Shown: one piece after another, positions 51,842 through 61,709 of the stretch
Layout: the number at the start of each line of letters is the position of its first letter
Position numbering within the stretch: position 1 is the first letter of the stretch
From: Gammaproteobacteria bacterium
Lineage (GTDB): Bacteria > Pseudomonadota > Gammaproteobacteria > Steroidobacterales > Woeseiaceae
DNA: 64,000 nucleotides
Assembly (NCBI GenBank): GCA_013151645.1
Contig: JAADHU010000056.1
Location: 1-64,000, forward strand
Reading direction: 5' to 3'
Position numbers and translations under genes: made by a program
Notes under the pieces: generated by a model
The model's database searches: none
What the model was told of the DNA's origin: nothing
Seen by the model: only the letters and a program-made list of their open reading frames with translations

Positions 51842-53377
51842 ATGAGTAACCTGTTTATACTGATTGTCACCTGCTTTCTTGTCGTCGCATGTCCCGCGAA
51901 CAACCCGGCGCCACGAGAAACAACCGTCGATACAACACTCATCGGTAACGTGTTGATTGTCGACGGTAGCGGTGCTCCCGCATACGAGGGAGGCGTTCGT
52001 ATCCGCGGCGATCGGATTCTGGCGGTTGGCAATCTCACGGCAATCGGCGGTGAGAACGTTTTCGACGGTGGTGGCCTGGTCCTGGCGCCGGGCTTCATCG
52101 ACACACACAGCCACGCTGACAGCCTTATATTCGAGCATGCCGATGCGCTGGCGGTTGTTAGCCAGGGGATCACCACGGTGATTGTTGGTCAGGATGGCAG
52201 CTCACGCTATCCACTCGCCGATTTCGTTCAGCAACTCGCAGACATTGGCACGACAGTCAATATCGGTACTTACATCGGTCATAACACGATCAGGGAAGAG
52301 GTTCTCGGCGACGATTACAGGCGTGTGGCGACCCGTGAAGAAACGGACGCCATGGGCGAGATGCTGAGACAGGAAATGGCGAGCGGGGCGATGGGATTAT
52401 CCACCGGGCTGGAATACGATCCGGGTATTTATTCGGACACAGATGAAGTGCTGGCCCTTGCACAAATCACGGCGGATGCGGGCGGCCGCTACATCAGTCA
52501 CATCCGCAGCGAAGATAGATGGCTCGACGATGCAGTGGATGAGATTATAGAAATTGGTCGGGTTACCGGTATGCCCGTGCAGATATCTCACATCAAACTG
52601 GCGATGAAGAGTCTGTGGCATCGCGCGCCGGAATTGGTGGCGACGCTCAATGCCGCACGCGAAGAAGGCATCGATATCACCGCGGATATTTACCCTTACG
52701 AGTACTGGCAATCGAACATGATGGTACTCCTGCCGGAGCGTGATCCGACAGATCGTGAGGCCGCGACATTTGCGCTCAACCAACTGGCGCCACCCGATGG
52801 TCTATGGATGACCCGGTTCGAGCCGGAACCAGACTACGTTGGCAAGACCATGACCGAGATTGCGGCGCTTCGCGAAGTCGATCCGGTGACTGCATTTATG
52901 CAACTGGCGGGGGAATCCCTGCAGATGCGTGAGCAAACCGGGCGCGGTGCCGACGCCATCATCGGCACGAGCATGATTGAGGATGACATCCGGACGCTTC
53001 TATCGTGGGAGTATACGAATGTTTGCACCGACGGTGGCTTGATGGATCTTCACCCTCGAGGCAGAGGATCGTTTCCGAGAATTCTTGCACGCTATGTTCG
53101 ATCTCAAGGGTCGATGAGCCTCGAAACGGCGGTGCGCAAGATGACCGGTCAGGCAGCGGACAACATGGGGTTCACTGACCGGGGTTACCTGCGCGAAGGT
53201 CTGGCGGCGGATTTCGTTTTGTTTGATCCCGACGTTATTGTGGATCGCGCCACTCCGGCAGAGCCATTCGCGCTGGCAGAAGGAATCGTTTCCGTCTGGG
53301 TTGCCGGTGAGCAGGTCTATGACCGTGATTCCGTAACCGATGCCCGTCCCGGACGTTACCTGGGTCGCGGGCACTAG
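51842..53377 (+). CDS. N-acyl-D-amino-acid deacylase lipoprotein
   Basis: ATG 51842 begins a lipobox signal (FLVVAC, Cys about 15), 511 residues in total. Motifs of the D-aminoacylase family are complete: HxH in APGFIDTHSHADS (about 78), YISHIRSED (about 217), QISHIKLAMKSLW (about 250), and CTDGGLMDLHPRGRGSFPRI (about 392) carrying the catalytic Asp. The enzyme removes the acyl group from N-acyl-D-amino acids. Unlike the 8474 homologue it keeps the metal HxH. It stands 55 bases after the SHOCT-like gene, so it may be in the same transcript. Confidence 0.92.
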   Translation: MSNLFILIVTCFLVVACPANNPAPRETTVDTTLIGNVLIVDGSGAPAYEGGVRIRGDRILAVGNLTAIGGENVFDGGGLVLAPGFIDTHSHADSLIFEHADALAVVSQGITTVIVGQDGSSRYPLADFVQQLADIGTTVNIGTYIGHNTIREEVLGDDYRRVATREETDAMGEMLRQEMASGAMGLSTGLEYDPGIYSDTDEVLALAQITADAGGRYISHIRSEDRWLDDAVDEIIEIGRVTGMPVQISHIKLAMKSLWHRAPELVATLNAAREEGIDITADIYPYEYWQSNMMVLLPERDPTDREAATFALNQLAPPDGLWMTRFEPEPDYVGKTMTEIAALREVDPVTAFMQLAGESLQMREQTGRGADAIIGTSMIEDDIRTLLSWEYTNVCTDGGLMDLHPRGRGSFPRILARYVRSQGSMSLETAVRKMTGQAADNMGFTDRGYLREGLAADFVLFDPDVIVDRATPAEPFALAEGIVSVWVAGEQVYDRDSVTDARPGRYLGRGH

Positions 53378-53522
53378 TTGCAGTTTTGGTCCCGCGATGG
53401 CGTATCGGGACAGTACCTGACCGAAATCGAACGGGATTCTGACCCCTTAAGATATGCGGAGCTGTTCGGATTCTGTGATCGGTGCACGGCTGGACACGGT
53501 GCGTAACCTCTAGGATCAGTAC

Positions 53523-54740
53523 ATGTTCACGACTCAATCAAGAGTAATGGTGACGCTGCTGGCGATCTCAGGCATTTTTTCAGCCTGTGGCGGTGGCTCC
53601 GCCGGTGATTCGACGCCGCCGACGATCACTCTGCCGCCTGTCGGTCCGACGACTTTTCACTGCACCAAAGACGCCGCCTGCCCGGAAATACTGATCGCCG
53701 GAGACCCGTTTTCAGAATTGAATATGGCGCCTGACCCTTTCCGTGGCTACGGCGATCCGAGTCTTGAATACGACTCAGCAACCGGCACACTGTGGTTGGC
53801 CTATAGTTGGCTTAATATCGAGATTAGTGACCCGGGTCCACCGCCAGTATTTGACCTGGGGGTCAGAACACACCTGGCGCGCAGCGACGATAACGGCGCT
53901 TCATTTACGTTTCAGCGCTCGGTCAACGACATGGCGATGGAAGCACATCCCGATACGGGGGTGATGGGATGGAGCGTCCACGAAGTGCCGACGCTCATTA
54001 AGGAGCCGTCCGGTGATTGGCAATTGCTCTGGTATAAATACTTCAATCCGTTTGGCACGGTCACCGGTGTCGATGAACGCCAGGAATATCTGTACTGGCG
54101 GACGGTCGCCGCGACACCGGATGGACTCGGAGATGTGAGCGACGTCTGGGCGAGGGCACTGGCAACTTCATCGTCCTGGGGTGCGCCGATCGACTTCAAT
54201 CTGATTCCAGAGCTGGCCGACTGCGTCACCCTGACCGAACCGGCGTTGTTCGCCTTCAACGCTGAAATCTACCTCGCATCGAGCTGCCTGATTGCCGATG
54301 CAGCAGGTCGGCGGGCTGATCTCGAACGGCTGGTATTGCTAAGGCAAAATGCGAACGGTTACAGCTTCGTGGGCGATATCATGGATGCTCAGGACGCGGC
54401 GGATCTCGGCGTCGATGTCATTCAGCAGGCCGATATCTCAGTGGCGCGCGATGGCAGCATCATCATGATCGTCACGCCGATTATTCTGGATGCGGATCCC
54501 TCGCACCAGGGCTGTGTGGTTTTCGAGTTTGCCGATTTCGCGGCCGGGAGACTGGTGCGGGACGGGAATGGCGTGGCGGTGCCGCGGACCGTCATTACCG
54601 CGGAGGGCAACGGGCTGGGTCCGGGGCTTTGCACGTATGACGCGAACTCCGATACCGGGGTGATGTTGGTGATAACGACGGTGACTAACAACGGAACGGA
54701 TATTGAGTTTTCTCTGCGGGCAACCGGGGTTCATCCTTAA
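53523..54740 (+). CDS. lipoprotein with sialidase-like propeller fold
   Basis: This 405-residue protein has a lipobox (GIFSACGGG, Cys about 20) and a low-complexity Thr/Pro linker. Several Asp-box-like or blade-like pieces follow: LARSDDNGASFTFQRS (about 117-132, the S-x-D-x-G-x-x-F pattern), DPSLEYDSATGTLWLAYSW and GDWQLLWYKYF. Together they suggest a five- or six-bladed propeller as in sialidases and BNR-repeat proteins. I see no arginine triad of true sialidases, so binding or an unknown hydrolase role is as likely. It faces the reductase gene at 54777. Confidence 0.72.
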   Translation: MFTTQSRVMVTLLAISGIFSACGGGSAGDSTPPTITLPPVGPTTFHCTKDAACPEILIAGDPFSELNMAPDPFRGYGDPSLEYDSATGTLWLAYSWLNIEISDPGPPPVFDLGVRTHLARSDDNGASFTFQRSVNDMAMEAHPDTGVMGWSVHEVPTLIKEPSGDWQLLWYKYFNPFGTVTGVDERQEYLYWRTVAATPDGLGDVSDVWARALATSSSWGAPIDFNLIPELADCVTLTEPALFAFNAEIYLASSCLIADAAGRRADLERLVLLRQNANGYSFVGDIMDAQDAADLGVDVIQQADISVARDGSIIMIVTPIILDADPSHQGCVVFEFADFAAGRLVRDGNGVAVPRTVITAEGNGLGPGLCTYDANSDTGVMLVITTVTNNGTDIEFSLRATGVHP

Positions 54741-54776
54741 ACGAAACTTCGGTATTCACCGCTCTTGTCAATGCGC

Positions 54777-56630
54777 CTAAATGCCGAAGTCGTCAAAAAA
54801 TACCCGGGACTCTGGTACACCTGATTCCGCGAGCATTTTTCTCGTTGCCGCGAGCATGGGCGGTGGTCCGCAGACATAAAATTCGCATGAAGCGAGATCC
54901 CGATTATAGGCCAGAAGCGCCTTGTGCACTACTGCATGTACCAATCCGGTGGCTTCGTCCCATTCGTCCGTCGCGAGCGGTTCCGACAACACGGCCTGCC
55001 AGCGAAATCGTTCAAAGTCGGTGGCCAGTTTGTCCAGGTCCTCAACGTAGAACAAATCCTGCTTCGTTCGAGCACCGTACCAGAAGTCGATCCGGCGCTC
55101 CCTGCCCGAATACAACAACTCGCTTCGAATAATTGAGCGCAGTGGCGCCATACCGGCACCGCCGCCAATGAATATCATATCCAGATCGGAGGTTGTCGCC
55201 TGAAAATCTCCGAGTGGTCCGACCAGGTCCAGTAAATCGCCAGGTTGGAGCGACCACATGTAGCTCGATCCGGCGCCCGCCATCGCGCTTGCAGCGTCTC
55301 CTGGCGGTGGCATAAAGCGTACATTCAGGACAATTTCGGCGATATTTTCTTCGGGAACATTTGCCAGCGAGTATGCGCGCCGAATCTCCGCATCCGTCTG
55401 ACTAATCATCGGCGCAGTACAATGGCTGGCCGCTGCACGCGCTTCATCGGTCAATTCGAGATCGGATAACGCCAGTTCGTGCGGCGGTATTACCACGTGC
55501 GTATATGACCCGGCATGGTAGTGGAGACCCGAATCCTTTACCAAGAGCGTAATCTCGCGAATGAAGGGCGTCACCGGGCGGCATGCCAGCACTTCCGCAT
55601 GATGCAGTTCCGCCGACAGCGCCCGGTCTGAAACGCCGACGCTCATACCGTCGACCACCTCCGCCTGGCAGGCCAGACGAATTCCCTCGCGTCTCGCCTG
55701 CGCCGAAATGAGCCTGATATCCGCCGGTGTTTCGAGCGTATTCGGTGCCAGATGCACCACACAAAGCCCACAGGTCCCGCCACCGCCACAGTTCGACGGC
55801 AAGACAATGTCCCCCTTGGCCAGCTCGTCGTACAAACGACCTCCGGTATGTGAGTCCAGTCGAGCGACAATCTCCCCGTGCGGTGCATAGACCTCGATGG
55901 CGGCCAGCTTCCTGCCCCAGTGACCGGGCACGAGAAGCAGAAAATCCTCTTTTCGGAAGCTGCCGAAAAACAACACGACACCGGTAATCGCGAACCAGGC
56001 GGCGAGCAGCGAGGCCACGATCGCAAACCAGTTGTTGAAACTCTCCCGTTCCTGGTAGTCCATGATGTGCAGCATCCAGAACACATCAAAAAGTCGCCAG
56101 GTATCGTTTCTGCGTTCCAGGACCCGACCGTTTTCCCTGGAGACGTACAAGGAAGTCGCGTCGTCGTCATCGTAGTCGATCCGCCAAACGTCGCCGGTGT
56201 GTCGCCTGACCTCCATAGACGGCGCTTGCAATGACGTAACTGCGACAATCTGACCGCGGCCCGAATAATCGTCCTTCGCGATCTGGCGCGCGATATCGGC
56301 CGTAACGTCAAACTTTCGTCCGGTGGTGGCATCGAACAGTTGCGACTCGTTGGCGAATTGCGCCTTGTACAAAGAAGTGCCCAGCAGATTCAAAAGCTCA
56401 AGACGCAAAATGGCAGCGTCGTCCGGCAATTGAGAAAGAACGACGGAGGGCTCAACGAGTTCCCGGTCCTGCGCAACCGGAGACGGCGCGTGAGCGGCAC
56501 TCCGATTGTGATGGCCTTGAACACGATCGTGCTCGAGCAGGCCCATCATGAATCCGCTCGCCATCCAGATCACGACCTGAATACCAACAACGAGTCCGAT
56601 CCACTTGTGCAACTGCCGAAAAAGAATCAT
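54777..56630 (-). CDS. PepSY-2Fe-2S-flavin reductase fusion (NqrF-like)
   Basis: This 617-residue protein begins with a PepSY-type membrane segment (RQLHKWIGLVVGIQVVIWMA, about 6-30). A periplasmic loop and a second helix (NWFAIVASLLAAWFAITGVV, about 185-210) follow. A plant-type 2Fe-2S domain has cysteines in SNCGGGGTCGLC (about 280-291) and LACQAEV (about 324). The FAD domain carries RRAYSLAN (about 423), and the NAD(P) domain carries FIGGGAGMAPLRS (about 500), an NqrF-like signature. It should move electrons from NAD(P)H through FAD and 2Fe-2S to a substrate at the membrane. With the receptor operon upstream, ferric-siderophore reduction is the likely role. It is 13 bases after the PepSY gene. 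Confidence 0.9.
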   Translation of the reverse strand: MILFRQLHKWIGLVVGIQVVIWMASGFMMGLLEHDRVQGHHNRSAAHAPSPVAQDRELVEPSVVLSQLPDDAAILRLELLNLLGTSLYKAQFANESQLFDATTGRKFDVTADIARQIAKDDYSGRGQIVAVTSLQAPSMEVRRHTGDVWRIDYDDDDATSLYVSRENGRVLERRNDTWRLFDVFWMLHIMDYQERESFNNWFAIVASLLAAWFAITGVVLFFGSFRKEDFLLLVPGHWGRKLAAIEVYAPHGEIVARLDSHTGGRLYDELAKGDIVLPSNCGGGGTCGLCVVHLAPNTLETPADIRLISAQARREGIRLACQAEVVDGMSVGVSDRALSAELHHAEVLACRPVTPFIREITLLVKDSGLHYHAGSYTHVVIPPHELALSDLELTDEARAAASHCTAPMISQTDAEIRRAYSLANVPEENIAEIVLNVRFMPPPGDAASAMAGAGSSYMWSLQPGDLLDLVGPLGDFQATTSDLDMIFIGGGAGMAPLRSIIRSELLYSGRERRIDFWYGARTKQDLFYVEDLDKLATDFERFRWQAVLSEPLATDEWDEATGLVHAVVHKALLAYNRDLASCEFYVCGPPPMLAATRKMLAESGVPESRVFFDDFGI

Positions 56631-56643
56631 GACGCTCGACGCC

Positions 56644-57375
56644 TCACGTACCGGCGAATTCTGTGGCGCTGGCGACTGTCTTGCGCCGCTTCAAAGCATA
56701 GAACAAAAGCCAAATGCCGCTCATCGCGAACGCGAAACCGAACAGTGCCGCAGCTCTCAACAAGTTGTTATTGATATCGGCACGGTTTTCATAGTCCATG
56801 ATGTGGAACATCCAGAGAAAATCGTAGAGTCGCCAGTAGGTATGGCGACGAGTTACCAGTGCACCGGTCGCTGGCGAAATATACAAAGTCGTAGCAAACG
56901 AATCGTCATAGACGACTTGCCATAGTGGCAACGGACGCGTCTGGATCTCCGACGGTTTTTCGGCATCATCCGTCAACAGTTCAGTCGTGACGATCGCGCC
57001 TTCGCCCGCGTAGTAGTGTTGAGCCAGTGCAGTGACCAAGTCTTCTTGCAGCGGGGAAATGATTTGTCCGCTGCGCGCATCAAGCAACGCCGCGGAGGTG
57101 GGACGGATGACGACGTAGTACGGTTCGCCCAGCCTTGATACCAGGTTCACCTGAACAGCGTCGGGATTCTGTTTCAGCACCGTTGACACCGCATACAGGT
57201 CCGCCAGATCTGTTTCCAAAGGCTGATTGACGTTTCTGACGAGCGAATCGCCGTGAATAAAGTCGATATCGATGGTTGCCATATAGGCGCCGCTGAGCAT
57301 CCAGAACAACGCCTGGACGCCGATGATCAAGGCGATCCATTTGTGTAACTTGCGTGCGAAAAAAGGGCTATTCAT
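56644..57375 (-). CDS. PepSY-associated transmembrane protein
   Basis: This 243-residue protein has an N-terminal helix (KLHKWIALIIGVQALFWMLS, about 9-32) with a conserved H-K-W motif. A periplasmic PepSY-like domain follows (DLVTALAQHYYAGEGAIVTT, then YDDSFATTLYISPATGALVT). A second helix lies at about 200-225 (LLRAAALFGFAFAMSGIWLL). Pairs of His-containing helices in this group may carry heme. It resembles PiuB/FsvB-like proteins of siderophore systems. Together with the reductase just downstream it forms the inner-membrane arm of the receptor operon. Confidence 0.88.
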   Translation of the reverse strand: MNSPFFARKLHKWIALIIGVQALFWMLSGAYMATIDIDFIHGDSLVRNVNQPLETDLADLYAVSTVLKQNPDAVQVNLVSRLGEPYYVVIRPTSAALLDARSGQIISPLQEDLVTALAQHYYAGEGAIVTTELLTDDAEKPSEIQTRPLPLWQVVYDDSFATTLYISPATGALVTRRHTYWRLYDFLWMFHIMDYENRADINNNLLRAAALFGFAFAMSGIWLLFYALKRRKTVASATEFAGT

Positions 57376-57434
57376 GGATTGTGACCAAACGTTGGCCGCC
57401 GACTGGCCGGATTGCCAATGGGCTATGCGAATAT

Positions 57435-57471
57435 AAAAAGACGAGACAACGGAATTATATCCGTTGTCTCG
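57435..57471 (-). terminator. intrinsic terminator after the STN receptor gene
   Basis: On the minus strand CGAGACAACGGA pairs perfectly with TCCGTTGTCTCG (12 base pairs, 6-base loop). TC and five T follow. It lies 16 bases after the receptor stop and before the PepSY genes, so it should end most transcripts there and lower expression of the reductase pair. Confidence 0.85.
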
Positions 57472-57486
57472 CCATGATTCAGCGGA

Positions 57487-60400
57487 TTAGTCCCACTTGT
57501 AAGTCAGGCGCACATAACCTCGCCGACCTGTCAGGTCATAGGTCATTGTGTCCGTATTGGCATCGGTCCATGACGCCACGTACGGCGCACTTTTGTCGAA
57601 AAGGTTGTCAATACCCACCGCGACCGTAGCGTTCTCGGAGACCACATAAGAACCCTGCAAATAGTGGTACGTGACGGTATCGATTTTCGATCCGATTGCA
57701 GGCGCTGATGCATTGAAATCGTTGCCTTTACCAATGACCTGGATCGCGTAGTTACCGGTCCACTTGTTGCCCTGGAAGTTCATCGACACGTAGGACTGTT
57801 GGCTGGAATAGCCACCGTTACCACCGCCGATATTTCCGTCCAGAACGATCGGCGCAGCGCCGTTGAAGGGCGTTATCTCGTATTCGTTGAGTAGCGTCGT
57901 TTTCCAATCGAAGGTCGTCGCAATACCGGAGATGTCAAAGTTATAGACCAGACCAAAGTCCACGCCTTTGATGGTTTCCTTGCCAGTGTTGACGGGCACG
58001 GCCGAGAGGAAGTCTACATCACCACTGAGCGCGCTACGCGTGAAGCTCTCTGCTGAGCAGAAATCATGCGCCAGACCCGGTGTGTTGTAGCAAACGTCCA
58101 GCTTGGTTGATCCCGGGATCTGCGTAATGGCATCGGTGATTTCGACATCGTAATAGTCCACGGTCAAAGATAATCCTTCCAGGAACATTGGCTGATAAAC
58201 GATACCCAGCGTGAACGTGTCGGCGCTCTCTGGCGCCAGGGAAGAATTGCCACCGACCGTCGTCAAAATGGTATTGCCCAATTGTGTGAACCCGACCGGT
58301 ACGCCGTCTGCCTGGCAGTTGACGTAAACGACACTGGCGGGGTCGAGGAGGTCCCAACCGGAACATGGATCAGTTGTCGTCAGGTTGCCTTCCGCGACGC
58401 CGCCAAACAGCTCATTCACGTTGGGAACCCGGAACGCGGTCGAAAAGTTCGCCCGCACTTTGAACGACTCGACGATTTGCCAGTTGATGCCTACCTTGTA
58501 GTTATCCGCGCCGCCAAACGTGTCGTAGTCCGAGTATCTGAACGCGAAATCAAGGTCCAGAGATTCCGCAAAAGCGGCACCGGCGAGGAGAGGCATGCTT
58601 GCCTCCACGTAGATTTCATCCGCTTTGACAGTGCCGGAAATCGGATCAGCCGCGTTGGTGTTGGCGGCGCCGATCACGACCAGCGAGTCCGGATTCCGCC
58701 AGCCCTTGTCCTGGCGGCTTTCTATGCCGGCCGCGAGCAGGAACGATCCGGCAGGCATATCGAACAGTTCGCCGGATACGTTCGCCGTGAAACTTTTCTG
58801 CTCGTTGCCACCGGTACCCACCATGGTAAAGAGAACGTAGTCGAATACCTCCTGCGTTGTATTGCCGAAACCCAGGATATTTGCACAGGGAATCCCGCCG
58901 GTTCCGCACACGTTGGTATCGAGTGTTTCGTTCAGGCGAAGTAAATTTACGATATTCGACGAACCGTCGGTACCGGTATTCCGTCCCCAGTTATACGAAA
59001 CGTCCCATTTCCATGAATCTCCGAATTCACCCTGCAAGCCGGCCAGTGCACGGAAAGTGTTCGTTTCCTGAAAGAACTGACGATCACCGCTCTCTGCAAA
59101 TCGTCTGCGTTCGATGAACACGTCCTGCCCGGTCGGATTCGTCGGGTGACTGGCCGCGATCGATATGTTCCGGACGGTGGTGGGAGAGGCAGGTTGGTTC
59201 GTTTGTCGATTGGTGTACATCAGTTCACCGATAACTTCGATACTGTCCGTCAGCCGTCGATTGCCAAAAGCGGAAAACGATATCCGCTCCATCGGGTTGA
59301 CCGCATTGAACGATTGGTTGAAATCGAAATTGTGAACCAAAGGGTCGTACGGTGCCCACGAACTGGGGTCGCCATTCGGGTCCTGGTTGAAGTTGATTCG
59401 TGACCCATCCGGCAGAAGCGCGCGACCGCCGATCGTGCTGCTGCTGCCAAAGCACACCAGTTCCCCGTTAACTTCGAAGCGCGGGCAATCGACACGATCG
59501 GGCATGTAGACGTTGCCGGTATTCTGATAGCTGATGCTGGCCATCAGGCTTCCCTTATCGCTGGTTACGCCCCAGCTCAGGTCAAGTTGAAGTTCTTCAC
59601 CATCCCCCTTAAAAGCGGCTCCGGCTTTAACGGAAGCTTCGACACCATCGAATTCCTTCTTGGTGATGATGTTGACAACACCCGCCACTGCATCAGCGCC
59701 GTAGATCGCGGACGCTCCGTCTTTAAGGACCTCAATCCGTTCGATAATGGAGATAGGAATCATGCTCAGATCAACTGATGTGTTGGCACCCGTTCCGCCA
59801 GCCACGATGCGTCGACCATTCAGCAGCACGAGTGTTCGATTGATACCCATACCACGCAAATTGATCTGCGGTGTGCCCCAGCCATTGGAAACCCAGTAAG
59901 CCGACGTCTGGTTGCCACCGAACCCGGCAGACGATGGGAGTCGCTGCAGCAACACCTCCAGCGAAGTTACGCCGGTTGCGGCGATTTCCGGCGCCGTTAT
60001 CACGGTCACCGGGCCTACGCTGTTCAGGTCTTTGCGCGCCAGGCGACTGCCGGTGACGACGACTTCTTCAATCATCGCCTTACCTGTCGCGCTGTCGGTA
60101 GTGTCCTGCGCGCCGGCACTAACGCTGAATATCGCCGCTAGAAATGCTCCCAGGCCCGCCTTCTTTTTTACGTTCATTTCCTTCCCCTTAAGCTTCGATC
60201 GATTATCGGTAACGATGCTGAGCGATTGGTGATCGCTGAACGTTGGCGTCAAACCTGTATCGATAAGAAGAAGTTCTATCGCCTCTCCCATACGAAACTT
60301 GCCTACCAGACGATTGGCCATAACTTTCCTCGTCTCATCGAAGGGGAAAACCAGGGTCAGGTCAGCCTGTTCAGCGAATCGGGTCAATGCCGAGTCCGCA

Positions 60401-60597
60401 CTTTGCCGGGGTATGTCGAATTGAATCAGTTGGTCTTGTATTCCGTCGTCAGCTTTCGCCACATTGAAGACCTGTAGTGAAAAAGCCACGATCGTGAGCC
60501 AAACAAATGCCCGTCCATCACCCCCAACCACGCGAAACAGACGCGTGTGTTGTTTGGACGAATCAGAATGATTTTTCCCCCACACGAATTTCAGCAT
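57487..60597 (-). CDS. TonB-dependent transducer with STN domain and an embedded second signal peptide
   Basis: This is a 1036-residue protein. An N-terminal export segment (AFVWLTIVAFSLQVFNVAKA, about 30-49) precedes the STN domain (about 55-130: FDIPRQSADSALTRFAEQAD). At residue 141 an internal Met with a strong ribosome site begins a second signal peptide (MNVKKKAGLGAFLAAIFSVS, then AGAQ). The TonB-box-like EEVVVTGSRL, the plug with GINRTLVLLNGRRI and ERIEVLKDGASAIYGADAVA, and a barrel follow. Its end is YKWD, not the usual aromatic. The start overlaps the FecR stop by 7 bases. It is the receptor of the sigma/FecR/PepSY-reductase operon, probably for a metal chelate. Confidence 0.92.
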   Translation of the reverse strand: MLKFVWGKNHSDSSKQHTRLFRVVGGDGRAFVWLTIVAFSLQVFNVAKADDGIQDQLIQFDIPRQSADSALTRFAEQADLTLVFPFDETRKVMANRLVGKFRMGEAIELLLIDTGLTPTFSDHQSLSIVTDNRSKLKGKEMNVKKKAGLGAFLAAIFSVSAGAQDTTDSATGKAMIEEVVVTGSRLARKDLNSVGPVTVITAPEIAATGVTSLEVLLQRLPSSAGFGGNQTSAYWVSNGWGTPQINLRGMGINRTLVLLNGRRIVAGGTGANTSVDLSMIPISIIERIEVLKDGASAIYGADAVAGVVNIITKKEFDGVEASVKAGAAFKGDGEELQLDLSWGVTSDKGSLMASISYQNTGNVYMPDRVDCPRFEVNGELVCFGSSSTIGGRALLPDGSRINFNQDPNGDPSSWAPYDPLVHNFDFNQSFNAVNPMERISFSAFGNRRLTDSIEVIGELMYTNRQTNQPASPTTVRNISIAASHPTNPTGQDVFIERRRFAESGDRQFFQETNTFRALAGLQGEFGDSWKWDVSYNWGRNTGTDGSSNIVNLLRLNETLDTNVCGTGGIPCANILGFGNTTQEVFDYVLFTMVGTGGNEQKSFTANVSGELFDMPAGSFLLAAGIESRQDKGWRNPDSLVVIGAANTNAADPISGTVKADEIYVEASMPLLAGAAFAESLDLDFAFRYSDYDTFGGADNYKVGINWQIVESFKVRANFSTAFRVPNVNELFGGVAEGNLTTTDPCSGWDLLDPASVVYVNCQADGVPVGFTQLGNTILTTVGGNSSLAPESADTFTLGIVYQPMFLEGLSLTVDYYDVEITDAITQIPGSTKLDVCYNTPGLAHDFCSAESFTRSALSGDVDFLSAVPVNTGKETIKGVDFGLVYNFDISGIATTFDWKTTLLNEYEITPFNGAAPIVLDGNIGGGNGGYSSQQSYVSMNFQGNKWTGNYAIQVIGKGNDFNASAPAIGSKIDTVTYHYLQGSYVVSENATVAVGIDNLFDKSAPYVASWTDANTDTMTYDLTGRRGYVRLTYKWD
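60175..60190 (-). promoter_or_regulatory. internal ribosome site and ATG inside the STN receptor gene
   Basis: On the minus strand AAGGGGAAGGAA directly precedes ATG 60177, which opens a complete signal peptide. Starting here would give an 896-residue receptor lacking the STN domain. The arrangement copies that of the receptor at 12063, although the surrounding sequence differs. Confidence 0.55.
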
Positions 60598-61709
60598 TGA
60601 TCGGGACTATCCTGACTGCAATGGTCTCCTTGCTTGGTGATATCACGCGGACCCGGAGGCGACAATCGAGTCAGCAATATTTTTCCGTCGGCAGTACGTC
60701 GATGTGTAACCTGGAAGTTGTCTCGCAAAGTCGTCAAAAGACCCTCGACGTCACCGGACTTGAACAGGCCGGAAACTCGCTTGATTTTCAGGTCTTCGTC
60801 GAGAATGACAAACTCGACGGTCGTATAACGACCGACTTCCGCGATTGCATCCTCCAGAGGTTCGCCCTTGAATATCAGGTTGCCCTCACGCCAGGACAGT
60901 TTCACTTCAATTTCCGCCGGTGATACTTCGATGATTCGTTCGTCCGGGGCGCCGAGCATCATCTCTTCGCCTGCCGCCACCATAACCGACGATGGCTCCA
61001 GCACAATGGGCCGATCTTCCGCCGCATCGTCGACCGGGTTGGCGCGAACCCCGACAAGCACTTTACCCTCCGTGACGACAAGTTCGATCTGTTGCTCGGT
61101 GGTAATTTCCAGGCTGAACGCCGTACCGACCGCCTGCACGACCTGGTTGCCCACGAAAACGCTGAGTGGCCGCGCTTTGTCCTTGACGACTTCGACGTGT
61201 ATTTCGCCCCTTTCAAGCCGCAGCAGCCTGTATTGTTCGGTGTATTCGATCTCGACGCGACTATTCGTGTTCAACACAACCTGAGTGCCATCGGGCAAGC
61301 TGACGGTTGACTGTTCGCCAATAGCCGTTTCGTAGGTGCTGTACGAATCTATTGCAACATGTGGTTGACGCGGCTCCGGTGTAACCTTAGGGTTCGGTGC
61401 GAACAGGAACCACGCCGCGGCAATTGCGATGGTCGTAACGGATGCGGCCATGGCAAACGGGAATACCGACGGCTCCGAGCGTTGCGCGACGGGTTCTGGA
61501 AACAGGTCCGATAAACGCGACAAGACACTCATTTCGTCCCACAGTTCGGTCATCTCCAGAAGTACGGCCTTGTTTTCCGGATCCGCCGCCATCCATTGCC
61601 GCAGTTCTGCCTGTTCTGCCGCCGACAGGCATTTGTCCAGCCGGGAAATCCATAAACTCGCTTCGTCATAACGCTGGTTTTGCCGCGGAAACTCAACAAC
61701 ATTTTTCAT
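60591..61709 (-). CDS. FecR-family anti-sigma regulator
   Basis: ATG 61709 overlaps the sigma stop by 4 bases, giving 372 residues. The N-terminal DUF4880-type domain binds the sigma factor (DEASLWISRLDKCLSAAEQA, then LRQWMAADPENKAVL). A membrane helix follows (FAMAASVTTIAIAAAWFLFA, about 92-112). The periplasmic FecR domain reads GEQSVSLPDGTQVVLNTNSR and ERGEIHVEVVKDKARPLSVF. An STN-like C-terminal region (about 290-350: EDAIAEVGRYTTVEFVILDE) should contact the receptor encoded next. This is the second complete FecI/FecR/receptor set in the window, and the two sets are not closely similar in sequence. Confidence 0.93.
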   Translation of the reverse strand: MKNVVEFPRQNQRYDEASLWISRLDKCLSAAEQAELRQWMAADPENKAVLLEMTELWDEMSVLSRLSDLFPEPVAQRSEPSVFPFAMAASVTTIAIAAAWFLFAPNPKVTPEPRQPHVAIDSYSTYETAIGEQSTVSLPDGTQVVLNTNSRVEIEYTEQYRLLRLERGEIHVEVVKDKARPLSVFVGNQVVQAVGTAFSLEITTEQQIELVVTEGKVLVGVRANPVDDAAEDRPIVLEPSSVMVAAGEEMMLGAPDERIIEVSPAEIEVKLSWREGNLIFKGEPLEDAIAEVGRYTTVEFVILDEDLKIKRVSGLFKSGDVEGLLTTLRDNFQVTHRRTADGKILLTRLSPPGPRDITKQGDHCSQDSPDQC

